Shown: positions 29,201-38,622, counted from the stretch's first letter. The stretch is 64,000 bases of DNA from Winslowiella arboricola (GCF_025527015.1 NZ_JAODIM010000031.1:25771-89770); one strand, 5' to 3'. Made by a program: numbers and translations. Notes: generated from the letters alone by a model not told the origin.

Positions 29201-30574
29201 ATGACAGTGACAAGTAAGCTCAAGCCCACTCTGGGCACGATACATCTGTGGGGCATAGCGGTAGGTCTGGTCATTTCCGGCGAGTATTTCGGCTGGAGCT
29301 ACGGCTGGGGCGTAGCTGGCACTCTGGGGTTTCTGCTCACCACCGCACTGATCGCCACCATGTACACCTGCTTTATCTTCAGCTTTACCGAACTGACTAC
29401 CGCCATTCCGCATGCTGGCGGACCTTTTGCTTACAGCCGTCGCGCCTTTGGCGAAACCGGTGGCCTGATTGCCGGCATGGCAACGCTGATTGAATTTGTC
29501 TTTGCCCCACCGGCGATTGCGATGGCGATTGGCGCCTATCTTAATGTGCAGTTCCCGGAGCTGAATCCGAAATATGCCGCCGTTGGCGCCTATATCGTGT
29601 TTATGACGCTTAATATTCTCGGCGTAAAACTGGCGGCGATGTTTGAACTCTGCGTCACAGTGCTGGCGGTAGGTGAGCTGCTGGTGTTTATGGGGGTGGT
29701 GGCGCCGGGCTTTAGTATGGCTAATTTTGTCGCCAACGGCTGGTCTGGCGGCGACAGCTTCGGTATGCCTGCGGTATCCGGCATCTTTGCCGCAATTCCG
29801 TTTGCTATCTGGTTCTTCCTGGCGATTGAGGGCGCGGCGATGGCCGCCGAAGAGGCGAAAGATCCAAAGCGCACCATTCCGAAAGCCTATATCAGCGGTA
29901 TTCTGACGCTGGTGGTGCTGGCGATTGGCGTGATGCTGCTGGCGGGCGGCGCGGGCGACTGGCGCACCCTGTCGAATATCAACGATCCGCTGCCGCAGGC
30001 GATGAAAATGATTGTCGGCGAAAACTCTGGCTGGATGCATATGCTGGTGTGGATTGGCCTGTTCGGTCTGGTAGCCAGCTTCCACGGCATTATTCTCGGT
30101 TATTCACGTCAGTTCTTTGCCCTGTCGCGCGCCGGTTATCTGCCACCCGCGCTGGCAAAACTCTCCCGCTTCCAGACGCCGCACCGCGCGATTATTGCCG
30201 GTGGTCTGATTGGCATCGCGGCGATTTTTAGTGACAGCTGGATTAATCTGCAGGGGATGACGCTGACCGCGGCGATGATCACCATGGCGGTATTCGGCGC
30301 TATCGTGATGTATCTGATGAGTATGCTGAGCCTGTTCCGTCTGCGTCGTACCGAGCCGCAGATGGCGCGCAGCTTCCGTGCGCCAGGCTATCCAGTTGTA
30401 CCGGCGATTGCACTGGTGCTGGCGGTAGTCTGTCTGATTGCGATGCTGTGGTTTAACCCCTTAATTGGCGGGATCTTTATCGCGATGATGGCGGCCGGTT
30501 ATATTTACTTCCTGATGACCAAAACCCAGCGCAGCAATGCGCCAGCGGATGCGATGCTGTCCGGCGTCGAGTAA
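29201..30574 (+). CDS. eat: Ethanolamine-type APC permease
   Basis: A 457-residue inner-membrane permease of the APC superfamily, closest to ethanolamine permeases (Eat). It has about 12 membrane segments. The N-terminal LGTIHLWGIAVGLVISGEYFGWSYGWG is typical, as are FSFTELTTAIPHAGGPFAYSRRAFG and EGAAMAAEEAKDPKRTIPKAY. GGGGAG-like purines precede the ATG. No eut ammonia-lyase genes are nearby, so the substrate may be a different amino alcohol. The gene ends at a strong hairpin shared with mak. Confidence 0.85.
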   Translation: MTVTSKLKPTLGTIHLWGIAVGLVISGEYFGWSYGWGVAGTLGFLLTTALIATMYTCFIFSFTELTTAIPHAGGPFAYSRRAFGETGGLIAGMATLIEFVFAPPAIAMAIGAYLNVQFPELNPKYAAVGAYIVFMTLNILGVKLAAMFELCVTVLAVGELLVFMGVVAPGFSMANFVANGWSGGDSFGMPAVSGIFAAIPFAIWFFLAIEGAAMAAEEAKDPKRTIPKAYISGILTLVVLAIGVMLLAGGAGDWRTLSNINDPLPQAMKMIVGENSGWMHMLVWIGLFGLVASFHGIILGYSRQFFALSRAGYLPPALAKLSRFQTPHRAIIAGGLIGIAAIFSDSWINLQGMTLTAAMITMAVFGAIVMYLMSMLSLFRLRRTEPQMARSFRAPGYPVVPAIALVLAVVCLIAMLWFNPLIGGIFIAMMAAGYIYFLMTKTQRSNAPADAMLSGVE

Positions 30575-30582
30575 GGGTTACA

Positions 30583-30608
30583 GCCCTCTCCTGCTGACGG
30601 GAGAGGGC
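30583..30608. terminator. Bidirectional hairpin between permease and mak
   Basis: GCCCTCTCC/GGAGAGGGC with an 8-base loop between convergent stops. Confidence 0.7.
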
Positions 30609-30617
30609 CAGTTTATG

Positions 30618-31523
30618 CTACAGCGGCCAGAGCCAGGCCGCACCACGCACGCCGCTGGAGTCACCATGCCGCGCCTGCAACACCGGGGTTTCACACTCAC
30701 CACCAAACACCCAGTTTTTCAGCAACAGCGGTACCGTCTGATACAGCCGCGCAACATTGCTCATCCCGCCGCCCATCACAATCACATCCGGATCGAGAAT
30801 ATTAATCACCTGCCCCAGCGATTTTGCCAGCCGCTGCTCATAGCGACTCATTGCCAGTTCAGCGACAGGATCCTGCTGCTCCAGTAACTGAATAATCTCT
30901 GCCCCTTTGCGTGACTGACCGCTGAGGCGCTGATAATCGGTGGCGAAACCGGTGCCGGAAATAAAGGTCTCAATACAGCCCGCTTTACCACAGTAACAGG
31001 GCACTTCCAGACGGTAACGCAGTTCATCTTCATCCATCCACGGCAGCGGATTATGGCCCCACTCACCCGCATTACCGTTGCCGCCGATATGCGCCTGACC
31101 ATTTAACGCCACGCCAGCGCCGCAGCCGGTGCCGATAATCACCGCAAACACCGTCGCTTTGCCCGCCGCCGCGCCATCTACCGCTTCGGACACCGCCAGG
31201 CAGTTAGCATCATTGGCCACCCGCACTTCGCGCTGGAGTCGTGCCGCAAGATCTTTATCCAGCGGCTGACCGTTCAGCCAGGTGGAGTTCGCATTTTTTA
31301 CCTTGCCGCTATACGGTGACAGCGTGCCCGGAATACCGATGCCCACACTGCCCTGTTGCGCGGTCTTTTCTTCTGCAAGGGTCACCAGTCCGACAATGGC
31401 GTCGACGGTCTTCTGATAGTCGTCACGCGGCGTGGACACGCGGTGACGAAACAGCTCTTCGCCCTGGTTGGATAACGCAATCACCTCAATTTTGGTGCCG
31501 CCTAAATCGATACCTATACGCAC
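30618..31523 (-). CDS. mak: Fructokinase Mak (ROK family)
   Basis: Mak phosphorylates fructose (and mannose) with ATP. The 301-residue protein has the ROK motifs: [12 protein letters not shown] near the N-terminus, zinc ligands in GEWGHNPLP and [12 protein letters not shown], and the acidic [11 protein letters not shown] loop. It matches E. coli Mak (302 residues) end to end. The frame extends 21 codons upstream, but GTG at 31523 with GAGGAC upstream is the family start. It is divergent from rdgC, as in E. coli. Confidence 0.95.
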   Translation of the reverse strand: MRIGIDLGGTKIEVIALSNQGEELFRHRVSTPRDDYQKTVDAIVGLVTLAEEKTAQQGSVGIGIPGTLSPYSGKVKNANSTWLNGQPLDKDLAARLQREVRVANDANCLAVSEAVDGAAAGKATVFAVIIGTGCGAGVALNGQAHIGGNGNAGEWGHNPLPWMDEDELRYRLEVPCYCGKAGCIETFISGTGFATDYQRLSGQSRKGAEIIQLLEQQDPVAELAMSRYEQRLAKSLGQVINILDPDVIVMGGGMSNVARLYQTVPLLLKNWVFGGECETPVLQARHGDSSGVRGAAWLWPL

Positions 31524-31669
31524 GTTTTTGTCCTCATTATGCGACGCAGAGACAGTTACATTAGAAGGGCGCAGCTTGAAAGGCAATGAAACCGCGGCGA
31601 TGTTTCGCTATCATGCGCGCTGACTTTAAGACTTGCGCGCCAGATCGCGCCCCGGCGAAGGAAAACACC

Positions 31670-32581
31670 ATGTTGTGGTTTAAAAATTTGATGGTTTATC
31701 GTCTGAATCGTGACATTCCGCTGTCGACGGACGATATGGAAAAACAACTCGAAGCATTTTCCTTTAGTCCCTGCGGCAGTCAGGATATGGCAAAAACCGG
31801 TTGGGTTTCGCCAATGGGTTCGCGCAGCGATGCCCTGACCCACGTAAATAATGGCCAGATCCTGATTTGTGCGCGTAAAGAAGAGAAGATCCTGCCATCG
31901 CCGGTGATTAAACAGGCGCTGGAAGCGAAAATCGATAAGCTGGAAAGCGAACAGCAGCGCAAACTAAAAAAGACCGAAAAAGACTCGCTGAAAGATGAAG
32001 TGCTGCACAGCCTGCTGCCGCGCGCCTTCAGCCGTTTCAGCCAGACCTTTTTGTGGATTGATACAGTTAACAACCTGATTATGGTCGACTGCGCCAGCGC
32101 CAAAAAAGCCGAAGATACGCTGGCGTTGCTGCGCAAAAGCATGGGCTCACTGCCGGTGGTGCCGCTGACGCTGGAAAGCCCGATCGAACTGACGCTGACT
32201 GAATGGGTGCGTTCAGGCGATGTCCCGGCCGGTTTTGCGCTGATGGATGAAGCCGAGCTGAAAGCGCTGCTTGAAGATGGCGGCGTGATCCGTTGTAAGA
32301 AGCAGGATCTGGTGTGTGACGAGATCGCTAACCATATTGAAGCGGGCAAACTGGTTACCAAACTGGCGCTCGACTGGCAGGAACGTATTCAGCTACTGCT
32401 GTCCGACGATGGCTCACTGAAACGCCTGAAGTTTGCCGACACCCTGCGTGAGCAGAACGACGATATTGACCGCGAAGACTTCGCCCTGCGCTTCGACGCT
32501 GACTTTATTCTGATGACCAGCGAATTGACCGCTCTGGTCAGTAATCTGGTGGAAGCTCTGGGTGGTGAAGCTCAGCGTTAA
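31670..32581 (+). CDS. rdgC: Recombination-associated protein RdgC
   Basis: RdgC is a ring-shaped DNA-binding protein that limits RecA filament activity. The 303-residue protein has exactly the E. coli length, beginning [19 protein letters not shown]. The open frame starts 28 codons earlier, but GAAGGA upstream of 31670 and homology fix the start. No frame damage is visible. A REPIN-type repeat follows the stop. Confidence 0.97.
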   Translation: MLWFKNLMVYRLNRDIPLSTDDMEKQLEAFSFSPCGSQDMAKTGWVSPMGSRSDALTHVNNGQILICARKEEKILPSPVIKQALEAKIDKLESEQQRKLKKTEKDSLKDEVLHSLLPRAFSRFSQTFLWIDTVNNLIMVDCASAKKAEDTLALLRKSMGSLPVVPLTLESPIELTLTEWVRSGDVPAGFALMDEAELKALLEDGGVIRCKKQDLVCDEIANHIEAGKLVTKLALDWQERIQLLLSDDGSLKRLKFADTLREQNDDIDREDFALRFDADFILMTSELTALVSNLVEALGGEAQR

Positions 32582-32588
32582 TCATCCC

Positions 32589-32653
32589 GGGCGGCGAGAA
32601 CGCCGCCTCTACATAAGCCTGTGAATTTCTGTAGGGTGGCGTTCTCGCCGCCC
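32589..32653. repeat. REPIN-type inverted pair
   Basis: Forward palindrome 32589-32607 (GGGCGGCGAGAACGCCGCC, then CTCTAC). Inverted copy at 32631-32653 (GTAG, then GGTGGCGTTCTCGCCGCCC), with 18 bp between. It is the clearest complete pair in the window. Confidence 0.85.
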
Positions 32654-32861
32654 ATGCCGATGATATGCACCATGGCGAGGCCGAAACGCGTTTAACCCTC
32701 CTCAGGGCAGCATTATCAGCTCCCGTTCAAATGGCGGGCACATTGCCCCGACCCAGATTTAAAAACTGCATATTAACGCACTAAGTTGCGCTTCCGATCA
32801 CGGGCGACATCACGCCTGGCGAGTTATCCTGACCTTAGAAATCTGTTACATCGTTGTTAAT

Positions 32862-32879
32862 TACCTCGATATCAAGGTA
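32862..32879. promoter_or_regulatory. Candidate autoregulatory operator of the MarR-type gene
   Basis: An 18-bp palindrome with arms TACCT and AGGTA around GATATC (16 of 18 positions symmetric). It ends 3 bp before the GGAG ribosome site of the MarR gene. MarR proteins often repress themselves from such sites. Confidence 0.45.
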
Positions 32880-32890
32880 GCGGAGCGCGT

Positions 32891-33418
32891 ATGACTAGTC
32901 GCAAATCTGATACGGTTGATGTAATTCTGCAACAGTGGCGACGGGAAAGGCCTGATATTGACACCAGTCCGATGGGGCCGATTGGCCGTCTGAAACGATG
33001 CAATATGCTGCTGGAGCCGAAGATTGAAGCGGCCTTCACCCCTTTTGGCCTGACGCGCTGGCAGTTCGATATGCTGGCCACCCTGCGCCGCTCCGGTGCG
33101 CCTTTTAATCTGTCGCCCACCGCACTATTTTCCACCCTGATGATTACCTCCGGCACCATGACGCATCGCCTGAAATTACTGGAAGCCAGCGAGCTGATTG
33201 AGAGACTGCCCAATGCCGATGATGCCCGCAGTATGCTGGTGCAGCTGACGGAAAAAGGCTTATCGCTGATTAATCGCGTAGTGGAAGTGCATGTGATTAA
33301 CGAGAAAAAACTGCTGGCGTTAATTCCGGAGAACACCCTGGCGGAGCTGGATAATGCGCTGTCGCAACTGATGGTGGCGCTGGAGGAGAATCCGGCGGTT
33401 AACGGCAAAAAAACGTAG
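32891..33418 (+). CDS. MarR-family transcriptional regulator
   Basis: A 175-residue winged-helix regulator. The core (about 35-150) contains the wing segment ERLPNADDARSMLVQLTEKG typical of MarR, preceded by the recognition helix region SGTMTHRLKLLEASELIERL. The N-terminus is longer than usual. GGAG lies six bases before the ATG. It is inserted between rdgC and ppnP, where E. coli has no such gene. No transporter or redox enzyme is divergent from it, so its targets beyond itself are unknown. Confidence 0.9.
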   Translation: MTSRKSDTVDVILQQWRRERPDIDTSPMGPIGRLKRCNMLLEPKIEAAFTPFGLTRWQFDMLATLRRSGAPFNLSPTALFSTLMITSGTMTHRLKLLEASELIERLPNADDARSMLVQLTEKGLSLINRVVEVHVINEKKLLALIPENTLAELDNALSQLMVALEENPAVNGKKT

Positions 33419-33428
33419 AAGGGTAAGG

Positions 33429-33450
33429 CTGGCCGGGGATCTCCGGCCAG
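33429..33450. terminator. Bidirectional hairpin between MarR gene and ppnP
   Basis: CTGGCCGG/CCGGCCAG with a 6-base loop, between convergent stops. Confidence 0.7.
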
Positions 33451-33457
33451 TGACAGT

Positions 33458-33742
33458 TTACAGGTAGCGGCACAGATAGGAGGTCGGTTCGGCAACCTGC
33501 AGATGGAACTCGCTGTGCTCAGGAACGTTAAATACCGCCCCCGCCTGATAGAGTTTCCACTCGGTTTCACCTGGCAACAGAACTTTCAGTGAACCACTTA
33601 CCACTGTCATCTCTTCTGCCTGGGCAGTGCCAAAGTTGTATTCACCTTCCACCATCACGCCAACGCTCGCGCGTCCGGTGCTGGCACTGGTGAAACCAAT
33701 GGATTTCACTTTTCCGTCAAAGTACTCACTAACGTTGAGCAT
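33458..33742 (-). CDS. ppnP: Pyrimidine/purine nucleoside phosphorylase PpnP
   Basis: PpnP is a small cupin enzyme that phosphorolyses many nucleosides. The 94-residue protein has the same length as E. coli PpnP (YaiE). Conserved stretches are [47 protein letters not shown] and the C-terminal [19 protein letters not shown]. Syntenic with E. coli, where it also lies near rdgC and aroM. Confidence 0.96.
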   Translation of the reverse strand: MLNVSEYFDGKVKSIGFTSASTGRASVGVMVEGEYNFGTAQAEEMTVVSGSLKVLLPGETEWKLYQAGAVFNVPEHSEFHLQVAEPTSYLCRYL

Positions 33743-33847
33743 GCAACTTCCTCGAAACCTAAAAATATGTGAAAAGTCAGTGTAGAGGTTTGTTTAACGC
33801 TCTGTCACGCAAAATTGCTACGCAATGTCGCACGCCTCACGCCCTGA

Positions 33848-34525
33848 TTACACCAGCAGTTCAGCAGCCAGTTTCGCCACCAGCACATTCGACAACAGCA
33901 CCGGAATTTCCAGCAATTTCTGCAGGAAATCACGGTGATACTGGTGATAGCCAATACAGTCCAGCACTACCACATCCGCCCCCTGCTCCTTCAGCGACAA
34001 CGCCGCTGCGCTGAGGGTGTCATCATCGCTGAGATAAGGACTGGCGACGGCAAAACATGGCACTTTGCTGAGGTGGCGCCATTTACTCGCCTGCTCACGA
34101 ATCTGTTCCTGCACCGGCACCACAATCCCCACCTGATGGCTGTCGACAATCGATTTAATCAGCGGTGGAATAATGCGATCCGGCTCCAGCAGCAGCGCGT
34201 TACTGGCGCGCAGCTGGCCGAACTCACCGGTGCAGAGCAGCAGGATAATCTGGTACCCCTGCTCCTCCAGCGCCAGAATCTTGCTCTGCAGGCCGATCTC
34301 AACTTTAGCCGCCGACAGACGCGCCTGTGAACCATCCTGCAAACGCGAAACCAGGATCTTTTCATCAGCTTGCGGCGCAAACTGCTGCTCAACCTCGGCG
34401 GCCGTCAGCCCGTCGAGTAATCCGGCATGAGCAATCTGTTCTTCCGGCATATGTTCCAGCAGCAGCGGCAGTATGTCACTACGTGGAGACTGACCAATGG
34501 TAAGCGTAACCAGTGTCTGCTTCAT
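33848..34525 (-). CDS. aroM: AroM family protein
   Basis: AroM is a protein of unknown function named for its co-transcription with aroL in E. coli. The 225-residue protein is E. coli-sized and shares LTIG near the start, LEPDRIIPPLIKSIVDSHQVGIVVPV, and the C-terminal VLLSNVLVAKLAAELLV. Here it is not next to aroL. It starts 2 bp after a DUF1177 gene and is the last gene of an OPT-transporter operon. This suggests a role in using the imported compound rather than in aromatic synthesis, which is an inference. Confidence 0.92.
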   Translation of the reverse strand: MKQTLVTLTIGQSPRSDILPLLLEHMPEEQIAHAGLLDGLTAAEVEQQFAPQADEKILVSRLQDGSQARLSAAKVEIGLQSKILALEEQGYQIILLLCTGEFGQLRASNALLLEPDRIIPPLIKSIVDSHQVGIVVPVQEQIREQASKWRHLSKVPCFAVASPYLSDDDTLSAAALSLKEQGADVVVLDCIGYHQYHRDFLQKLLEIPVLLSNVLVAKLAAELLV

Positions 34526-34527
34526 GA

Positions 34528-35457
34528 TTATTTCCGCGCGCGAAGATGCCCCAGAGAGCCGTACATTGCCACCAGACGCGCATACTCTTCTGCGTCATAG
34601 AACTGGCAGGTACCGCGCCCAAACTCTTTTGCCACTTCTACGGCGAATTTCGCCGTCAGCGCAATATCCACTTCATGGCTTGCACCAGTACCACAGCCTG
34701 GCACCACTGATTCAGCACAGATTGCCACGCCTACTACCGGCACATCGGTAGCGGTTGAAGGCTGTAAGATACTGTTCAGATGGTAGATACCGTTGCCGTA
34801 TGGCGTGATGTCCTGGGTGGTAATCGGGAAAGTCACCGCCGGACGGCCGCTGGTCATCTCCATAATGCGCAGCAGATCTTCTGAAACGCGCAGGATATAG
34901 CCCTCTTTCACCGTTGGTGACAGCGCGTAACCTTTGTGATTCAGAATGCGATTTCCCTTGGTAGTATCAATGGAAAGAATAGCATCTGCCTCAGCAATCG
35001 CTTCATTGCTGCTCATCGACAGATCGTCGATTGGCGAGTCCATAAAATCGACCGGCTCATGCGGACGGGTTGGCGCATCGGGACAGATATGGGTAGTGAT
35101 AATCACATCGCCCGCCAGCGGATCGCCTTTGCGCTGCATCTCTGCCAGCTTCAGGGCGCTGGCGACCGCCGCCACTGCGCCATCCGCATCGGAAACCAGA
35201 CCAATACGCGTCGGACGCGCGCCAATACCGCCGAGACGACCAATAATGCCAAGGGTGGCCGCCTTACCGCCGTTCAGTTTGCCATCGCTACCGTGGATCT
35301 CGATACGCACGAAATCGGTGCCGCCTTTCTCGCCATCCACCCGATGGGTGGTGGCTTTCACACCGGCATAACCGGCAAACAGATCGACGATATCCTGACC
35401 ACTGACCCTGGCGTGGTCCATTAACTCAAAAACCTGCAAAGTTTGTTGCAAACTCAT
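34528..35457 (-). CDS. DUF1177 domain protein
   Basis: A 309-residue cytoplasmic protein of the DUF1177 family, with no signal peptide or membrane segment. It has conserved acidic and histidine-containing blocks: RIEIHGSDGKLNGGKAATLGIIGRLGGIGARPTRIGLVSDADGA, TTHICPDAP, FMDSPIDDLSM and CAESVVPGCGTGASHEVD. The pattern suggests a metal-dependent enzyme, possibly a hydrolase; this is an impression, not a known function. GAGGA precedes the ATG. It lies 15 bp after the OPT gene and 2 bp before aroM. Confidence 0.88.
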   Translation of the reverse strand: MSLQQTLQVFELMDHARVSGQDIVDLFAGYAGVKATTHRVDGEKGGTDFVRIEIHGSDGKLNGGKAATLGIIGRLGGIGARPTRIGLVSDADGAVAAVASALKLAEMQRKGDPLAGDVIITTHICPDAPTRPHEPVDFMDSPIDDLSMSSNEAIAEADAILSIDTTKGNRILNHKGYALSPTVKEGYILRVSEDLLRIMEMTSGRPAVTFPITTQDITPYGNGIYHLNSILQPSTATDVPVVGVAICAESVVPGCGTGASHEVDIALTAKFAVEVAKEFGRGTCQFYDAEEYARLVAMYGSLGHLRARK

Positions 35458-35472
35458 TGTTGAATCCTCGTT

Positions 35473-37032
35473 TTATTTTTTAGCGCCACTGGCAAAGATC
35501 GAGTGGAAGAAGCTGTACAGTGCGTCACCGGCAATAAATCCGGCGGCCATCACTTCCATTGGCGTACGGCCACGCTCGCCCCAGACGCGGCTGATAATCA
35601 GACGCAGTACGATACCGGCAATAATTGCCCAACCAGCGGCGGCGTTATTAATCAGCAGGCCGGTTGCCAGCAACACGCCCAGCTGGCGTTTTGGTCCGCC
35701 AATTAACTGAATAATCGCCCCCGGAATCGCCCAAATCAGCAGGCTCATGGCAATCCCCGGCTCCGCACCGGCCTGAATGGTTTTGGCATATACCCGCGCC
35801 ACTGGCGGCAGTAAATCCTGTGCGAAATAGCTGTAATGCGCGTACCACACCACCGGAATCGCCACCACAAAGGCAATCAGTGCGGCAATCAGCTGAATCC
35901 GTCGTCCCCACAGCTCTTCCTGCAGATTTTTACCATGACCGCGCAGCACAAAACCGGCTTTCAGATCGTAACCCATATCGGCGAAAGCCGGGCCGGTCGC
36001 GGCGGTAAAACCGGTTAACACGCAGAGCGCCAGCGGCGGGAAGCCAATCAGAATACCGATAATCAGCGTAATCAACGCCACGGCAAACGCCGGGAACCAG
36101 CCGGAGTGCATCGCGGCAATCCCGACAATCAGCTCATGCACAAAGGCGGCAAACGCGGCATAGACGATAAACAGCAGCAGCATCGGCAGTGACATCTCAC
36201 TCCATAAACCGGCGGCCAGCGCCAGCAGCGCAGCAATCAGCACATAACCTACCGATCCCAGTCCCAGCGCCTTACGCACTTCGCTGTCCGGGCTGGAGTA
36301 GCCGCTGTTATCGGTTTTCTTACTGCGGATCACCTGCACCACCTGAATCAGCGCCACCAGACCCGCGCCAACCATCACGCCATGCGGAATATAGTTAGCA
36401 TTAATATCGATGCCAGCAATCGGCTCAGAATAAGCACGCAGCAGCAGACCAATACCGAACATACTCAGCGCCCAGATATTGCCGATAAACGCTGTACCAA
36501 ACGCCGCCATCGGGATTTTCAGCATCGAACCCGCAACGCCGCCGACTATCCCCACCACCAGCAGCCACGCCTGTTTACCACCCTTATCACCGGCTTTAAT
36601 CGCTTCTGCGGCGGCAACGCCTGGCGGCCATGCATTGCTGGCCGGGAACACGCGCGTATCAAACAGACGATAGAGTAAATACGCATCCAGCAGCATCGCC
36701 GCCGAGACACCGACAAACATCGGCAGCACCAGCTGCGGTTGCCCCATCACCCACGGCACCGCGATCGGCATTAACAGGCTATTCGCCGCGCCAAAGGTGG
36801 CGGAAGAGATAGCGGTTTGCGCCAGGTTTTGCGTATGCACGGAGCGGTAACGCTGGAAGGCTTTCATTGGCATACGCGCTAATAACATTGCCAGCAGCGC
36901 GCCAATAATTGAGGTATTAGGTGTTACACCCAGTGTCGTTAATAATTGCACGCCAATAATAGCGCCGAGAACTGAAAGGAGAATCAGCATCACGACGATG
37001 CCAATATCCTTTAATGGATTATCCTGCCGCAT
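35473..37032 (-). CDS. OPT-superfamily transporter
   Basis: A 519-residue inner-membrane protein with about 13-15 membrane segments, assigned to the oligopeptide transporter (OPT) superfamily. Typical are the N-terminal GAIIGVQLLTTLGVTPNTSIIGALLAMLLA, the ANYIPHGVMVGAGLVALIQVVQV segment and the GFIAGDALYSFFHSIF end. OPT members import small peptides, or metals as siderophore or nicotianamine chelates. It is the first structural gene of the IclR/OPT/DUF1177/AroM cluster. The substrate is unknown. Confidence 0.87.
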   Translation of the reverse strand: MRQDNPLKDIGIVVMLILLSVLGAIIGVQLLTTLGVTPNTSIIGALLAMLLARMPMKAFQRYRSVHTQNLAQTAISSATFGAANSLLMPIAVPWVMGQPQLVLPMFVGVSAAMLLDAYLLYRLFDTRVFPASNAWPPGVAAAEAIKAGDKGGKQAWLLVVGIVGGVAGSMLKIPMAAFGTAFIGNIWALSMFGIGLLLRAYSEPIAGIDINANYIPHGVMVGAGLVALIQVVQVIRSKKTDNSGYSSPDSEVRKALGLGSVGYVLIAALLALAAGLWSEMSLPMLLLFIVYAAFAAFVHELIVGIAAMHSGWFPAFAVALITLIIGILIGFPPLALCVLTGFTAATGPAFADMGYDLKAGFVLRGHGKNLQEELWGRRIQLIAALIAFVVAIPVVWYAHYSYFAQDLLPPVARVYAKTIQAGAEPGIAMSLLIWAIPGAIIQLIGGPKRQLGVLLATGLLINNAAAGWAIIAGIVLRLIISRVWGERGRTPMEVMAAGFIAGDALYSFFHSIFASGAKK

Positions 37033-37234
37033 AGTTTCCTCGTTGAATTACCCTGTCTGTCGGTTTATTTCATTATTATCGGATTGGTAAATAAGGTTAA
37101 TTCCCCCTCAGGAACGTTGAGAGGAGAATTACCCGAGTCAGTCTCTGCGGACTTTGCTTACGTTGTTATATTGAAAATAAAGCCTGGTGCTGGCTTTTAC
37201 TGCACTTTGCTTTCCCTGGTGAGGCGCAAAGTAC

Positions 37235-38020
37235 TCACTGACGACCCGGATATTTTTGCAGCCATACCAGATCGCCAAATTTTTCGGCCAGTTGATGCGC
37301 AGTGGTCATCAACGCGGTTAAAACCAGTGGTGAATAACGCTGCTGGCCTTCCGTCGAAGGAAAAGAGAGGCAAACGCCAATCGTTTCATCACGATGTTTA
37401 TTGCTGACCGCCGTTGCCAGCGAACTGATACCCTGCAGTGTTTCGTTACGGGCCAGCGCCCATCCCTGCTGCCGCACTTGCGCCAGCGCCGCCAGTAACT
37501 CATCCAGCGTTTGCGGTGAGTTTGGCGAGCTGACCTGCCAGGTATCCTGATACAGCGCACGAATATAGTCGTCGCTGTGACGCGCCAGAATCGCGCGTCC
37601 TACCGAGGTTTCCGCCGCCGGAGAACGGCTGCCCGCAGGCGTGACCACCTGAATAAACTGCCGGCAGTGGAACATGCGCATCACAATAATTTCGCGCCCA
37701 TCCAGCACCGAGATATAGCCGGTGGCATTGGACTCTGTCGCCAGTCGCGCCATCAGGGGCGAAGCACTGTCGACCAGCGGCGTTGACAGATAGCTGCTGG
37801 CTACCGATAGCAATACGCGGCCAATATGGAAACAGCGCGTATCAGGATCACGCTCCAGCAGTCCCTGTGACTCCATGGTCGCCAGCAGCCGTGAAACGGT
37901 GCTTTTTGGCAGCCCCAGAGATTCGACCACATCGCTGAATGACAATCCCGGCTGACCTTGCATCACGCCGTAACGGGTAAAAAGTTTTAATACCGCAGCG
38001 GCATTTTCCAGGGTGGTCAT
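37235..38020 (-). CDS. IclR-family transcriptional regulator
   Basis: A 261-residue regulator with an N-terminal winged helix (about 1-70, with SFSDVVESLGLPKSTVSRLLATMESQGLL) and a C-terminal IclR effector domain. Frame and homology favour ATG at 38020; the open frame runs 15 codons further. It lies 202 bp upstream of the OPT gene on the same strand. A triple GTTCC/GGAAC array covers its ribosome-site region and may be an autoregulatory operator. Its effector is probably linked to the OPT substrate. Confidence 0.88.
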   Translation of the reverse strand: MTTLENAAAVLKLFTRYGVMQGQPGLSFSDVVESLGLPKSTVSRLLATMESQGLLERDPDTRCFHIGRVLLSVASSYLSTPLVDSASPLMARLATESNATGYISVLDGREIIVMRMFHCRQFIQVVTPAGSRSPAAETSVGRAILARHSDDYIRALYQDTWQVSSPNSPQTLDELLAALAQVRQQGWALARNETLQGISSLATAVSNKHRDETIGVCLSFPSTEGQQRYSPLVLTALMTTAHQLAEKFGDLVWLQKYPGRQ

Positions 38021-38026
38021 AAAGAT

Positions 38027-38051
38027 GTTCCGATATATGGAACTAAGTTCC
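38027..38051. promoter_or_regulatory. Candidate IclR autoregulatory site
   Basis: Three alternating half-sites: GTTCC (38027-38031), GGAAC (38039-38043) and GTTCC (38047-38051), i.e. GTTCC-N7-GGAAC-N3-GTTCC. They lie 7-31 bp upstream of the IclR start codon. A similar TTCC-N6-GGAA occurs in the OPT promoter region near 37100. Confidence 0.4.
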
Positions 38052-38298
38052 TGTTTGATCTGCATTGAAACTAAGACCGATGTCTTTGCCCGTCAAGTTC
38101 TCATTTATCACGATGGGTATTTAGCGCAGCACAATATGCGGGGTAAAACTGAATGAGGGGACAATACACTGCTGTGAAAAGAAAAATATGCGGAGATCGC
38201 CAAAGGGGGAAAAAATCCCCCGAAGAATATGCTAAATATTATTTCATTGTCTGGCGGGTAATAAGCAAAAGTTAATCATCTGAGAAAAAGTGTTTTAT

Positions 38299-38490
38299 CT
38301 ACTCTTTCTCAACATCCTCATAGCGCTGCTTCGCATCCAGCGCTTCCTGTTCGGTTTGATGCTCACTAATCAGCGTATTTTCATGAGGGTGATCGGCGCG
38401 CAGCTGATACCAGGTGACGGTCTTGTCTGCCGTGCCCTTCTCAACCGCTTCGATACGCGCTTCGCGTGGATATGGAGGTCTTGTCGCCAT
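38299..38490 (-). CDS. yaiA: YaiA family small protein
   Basis: A 63-residue hydrophilic protein identical in length to E. coli YaiA and sharing [23 protein letters not shown] and AKQRYED. The start at 38490 fits homology; the longer frame is spurious. It follows aroL on the same strand after 132 bp, with a degenerate REP between them. In E. coli yaiA lies in the aroL-yaiA-aroM transcript; here aroM is about 4 kb away. Its function is unknown. Confidence 0.92.
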   Translation of the reverse strand: MATRPPYPREARIEAVEKGTADKTVTWYQLRADHPHENTLISEHQTEQEALDAKQRYEDVEKE

Positions 38491-38576
38491 AATATGTTCC
38501 CTCTTATTGTGGATGATAATGTGATATCCAGAGGTTAAGTATAGACAATGCAGGGGATTTTTCCGTAACACTGCAT

Positions 38577-38596
38577 GAGCGGCGTTCTCACCGCTC
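38577..38596. repeat. Degenerate REP-type palindrome
   Basis: GAGCGGCGTTCTCACCGCTC: same core as the other copies in reverse orientation, with outer G-to-A changes kept symmetric. It lies between aroL and yaiA. Confidence 0.65.
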
Positions 38597-38622
38597 GTGT
38601 CCGGGATTGGCGCAGGGGAAAT

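Noticed and set aside
28934..30085. Long 383-codon open frame on the minus strand opposite the ethanolamine-type permease
   Set aside because: Its translation is low-complexity in H, Q and R, as expected for a shadow of a membrane-protein gene, and the plus-strand gene has clear family motifs.
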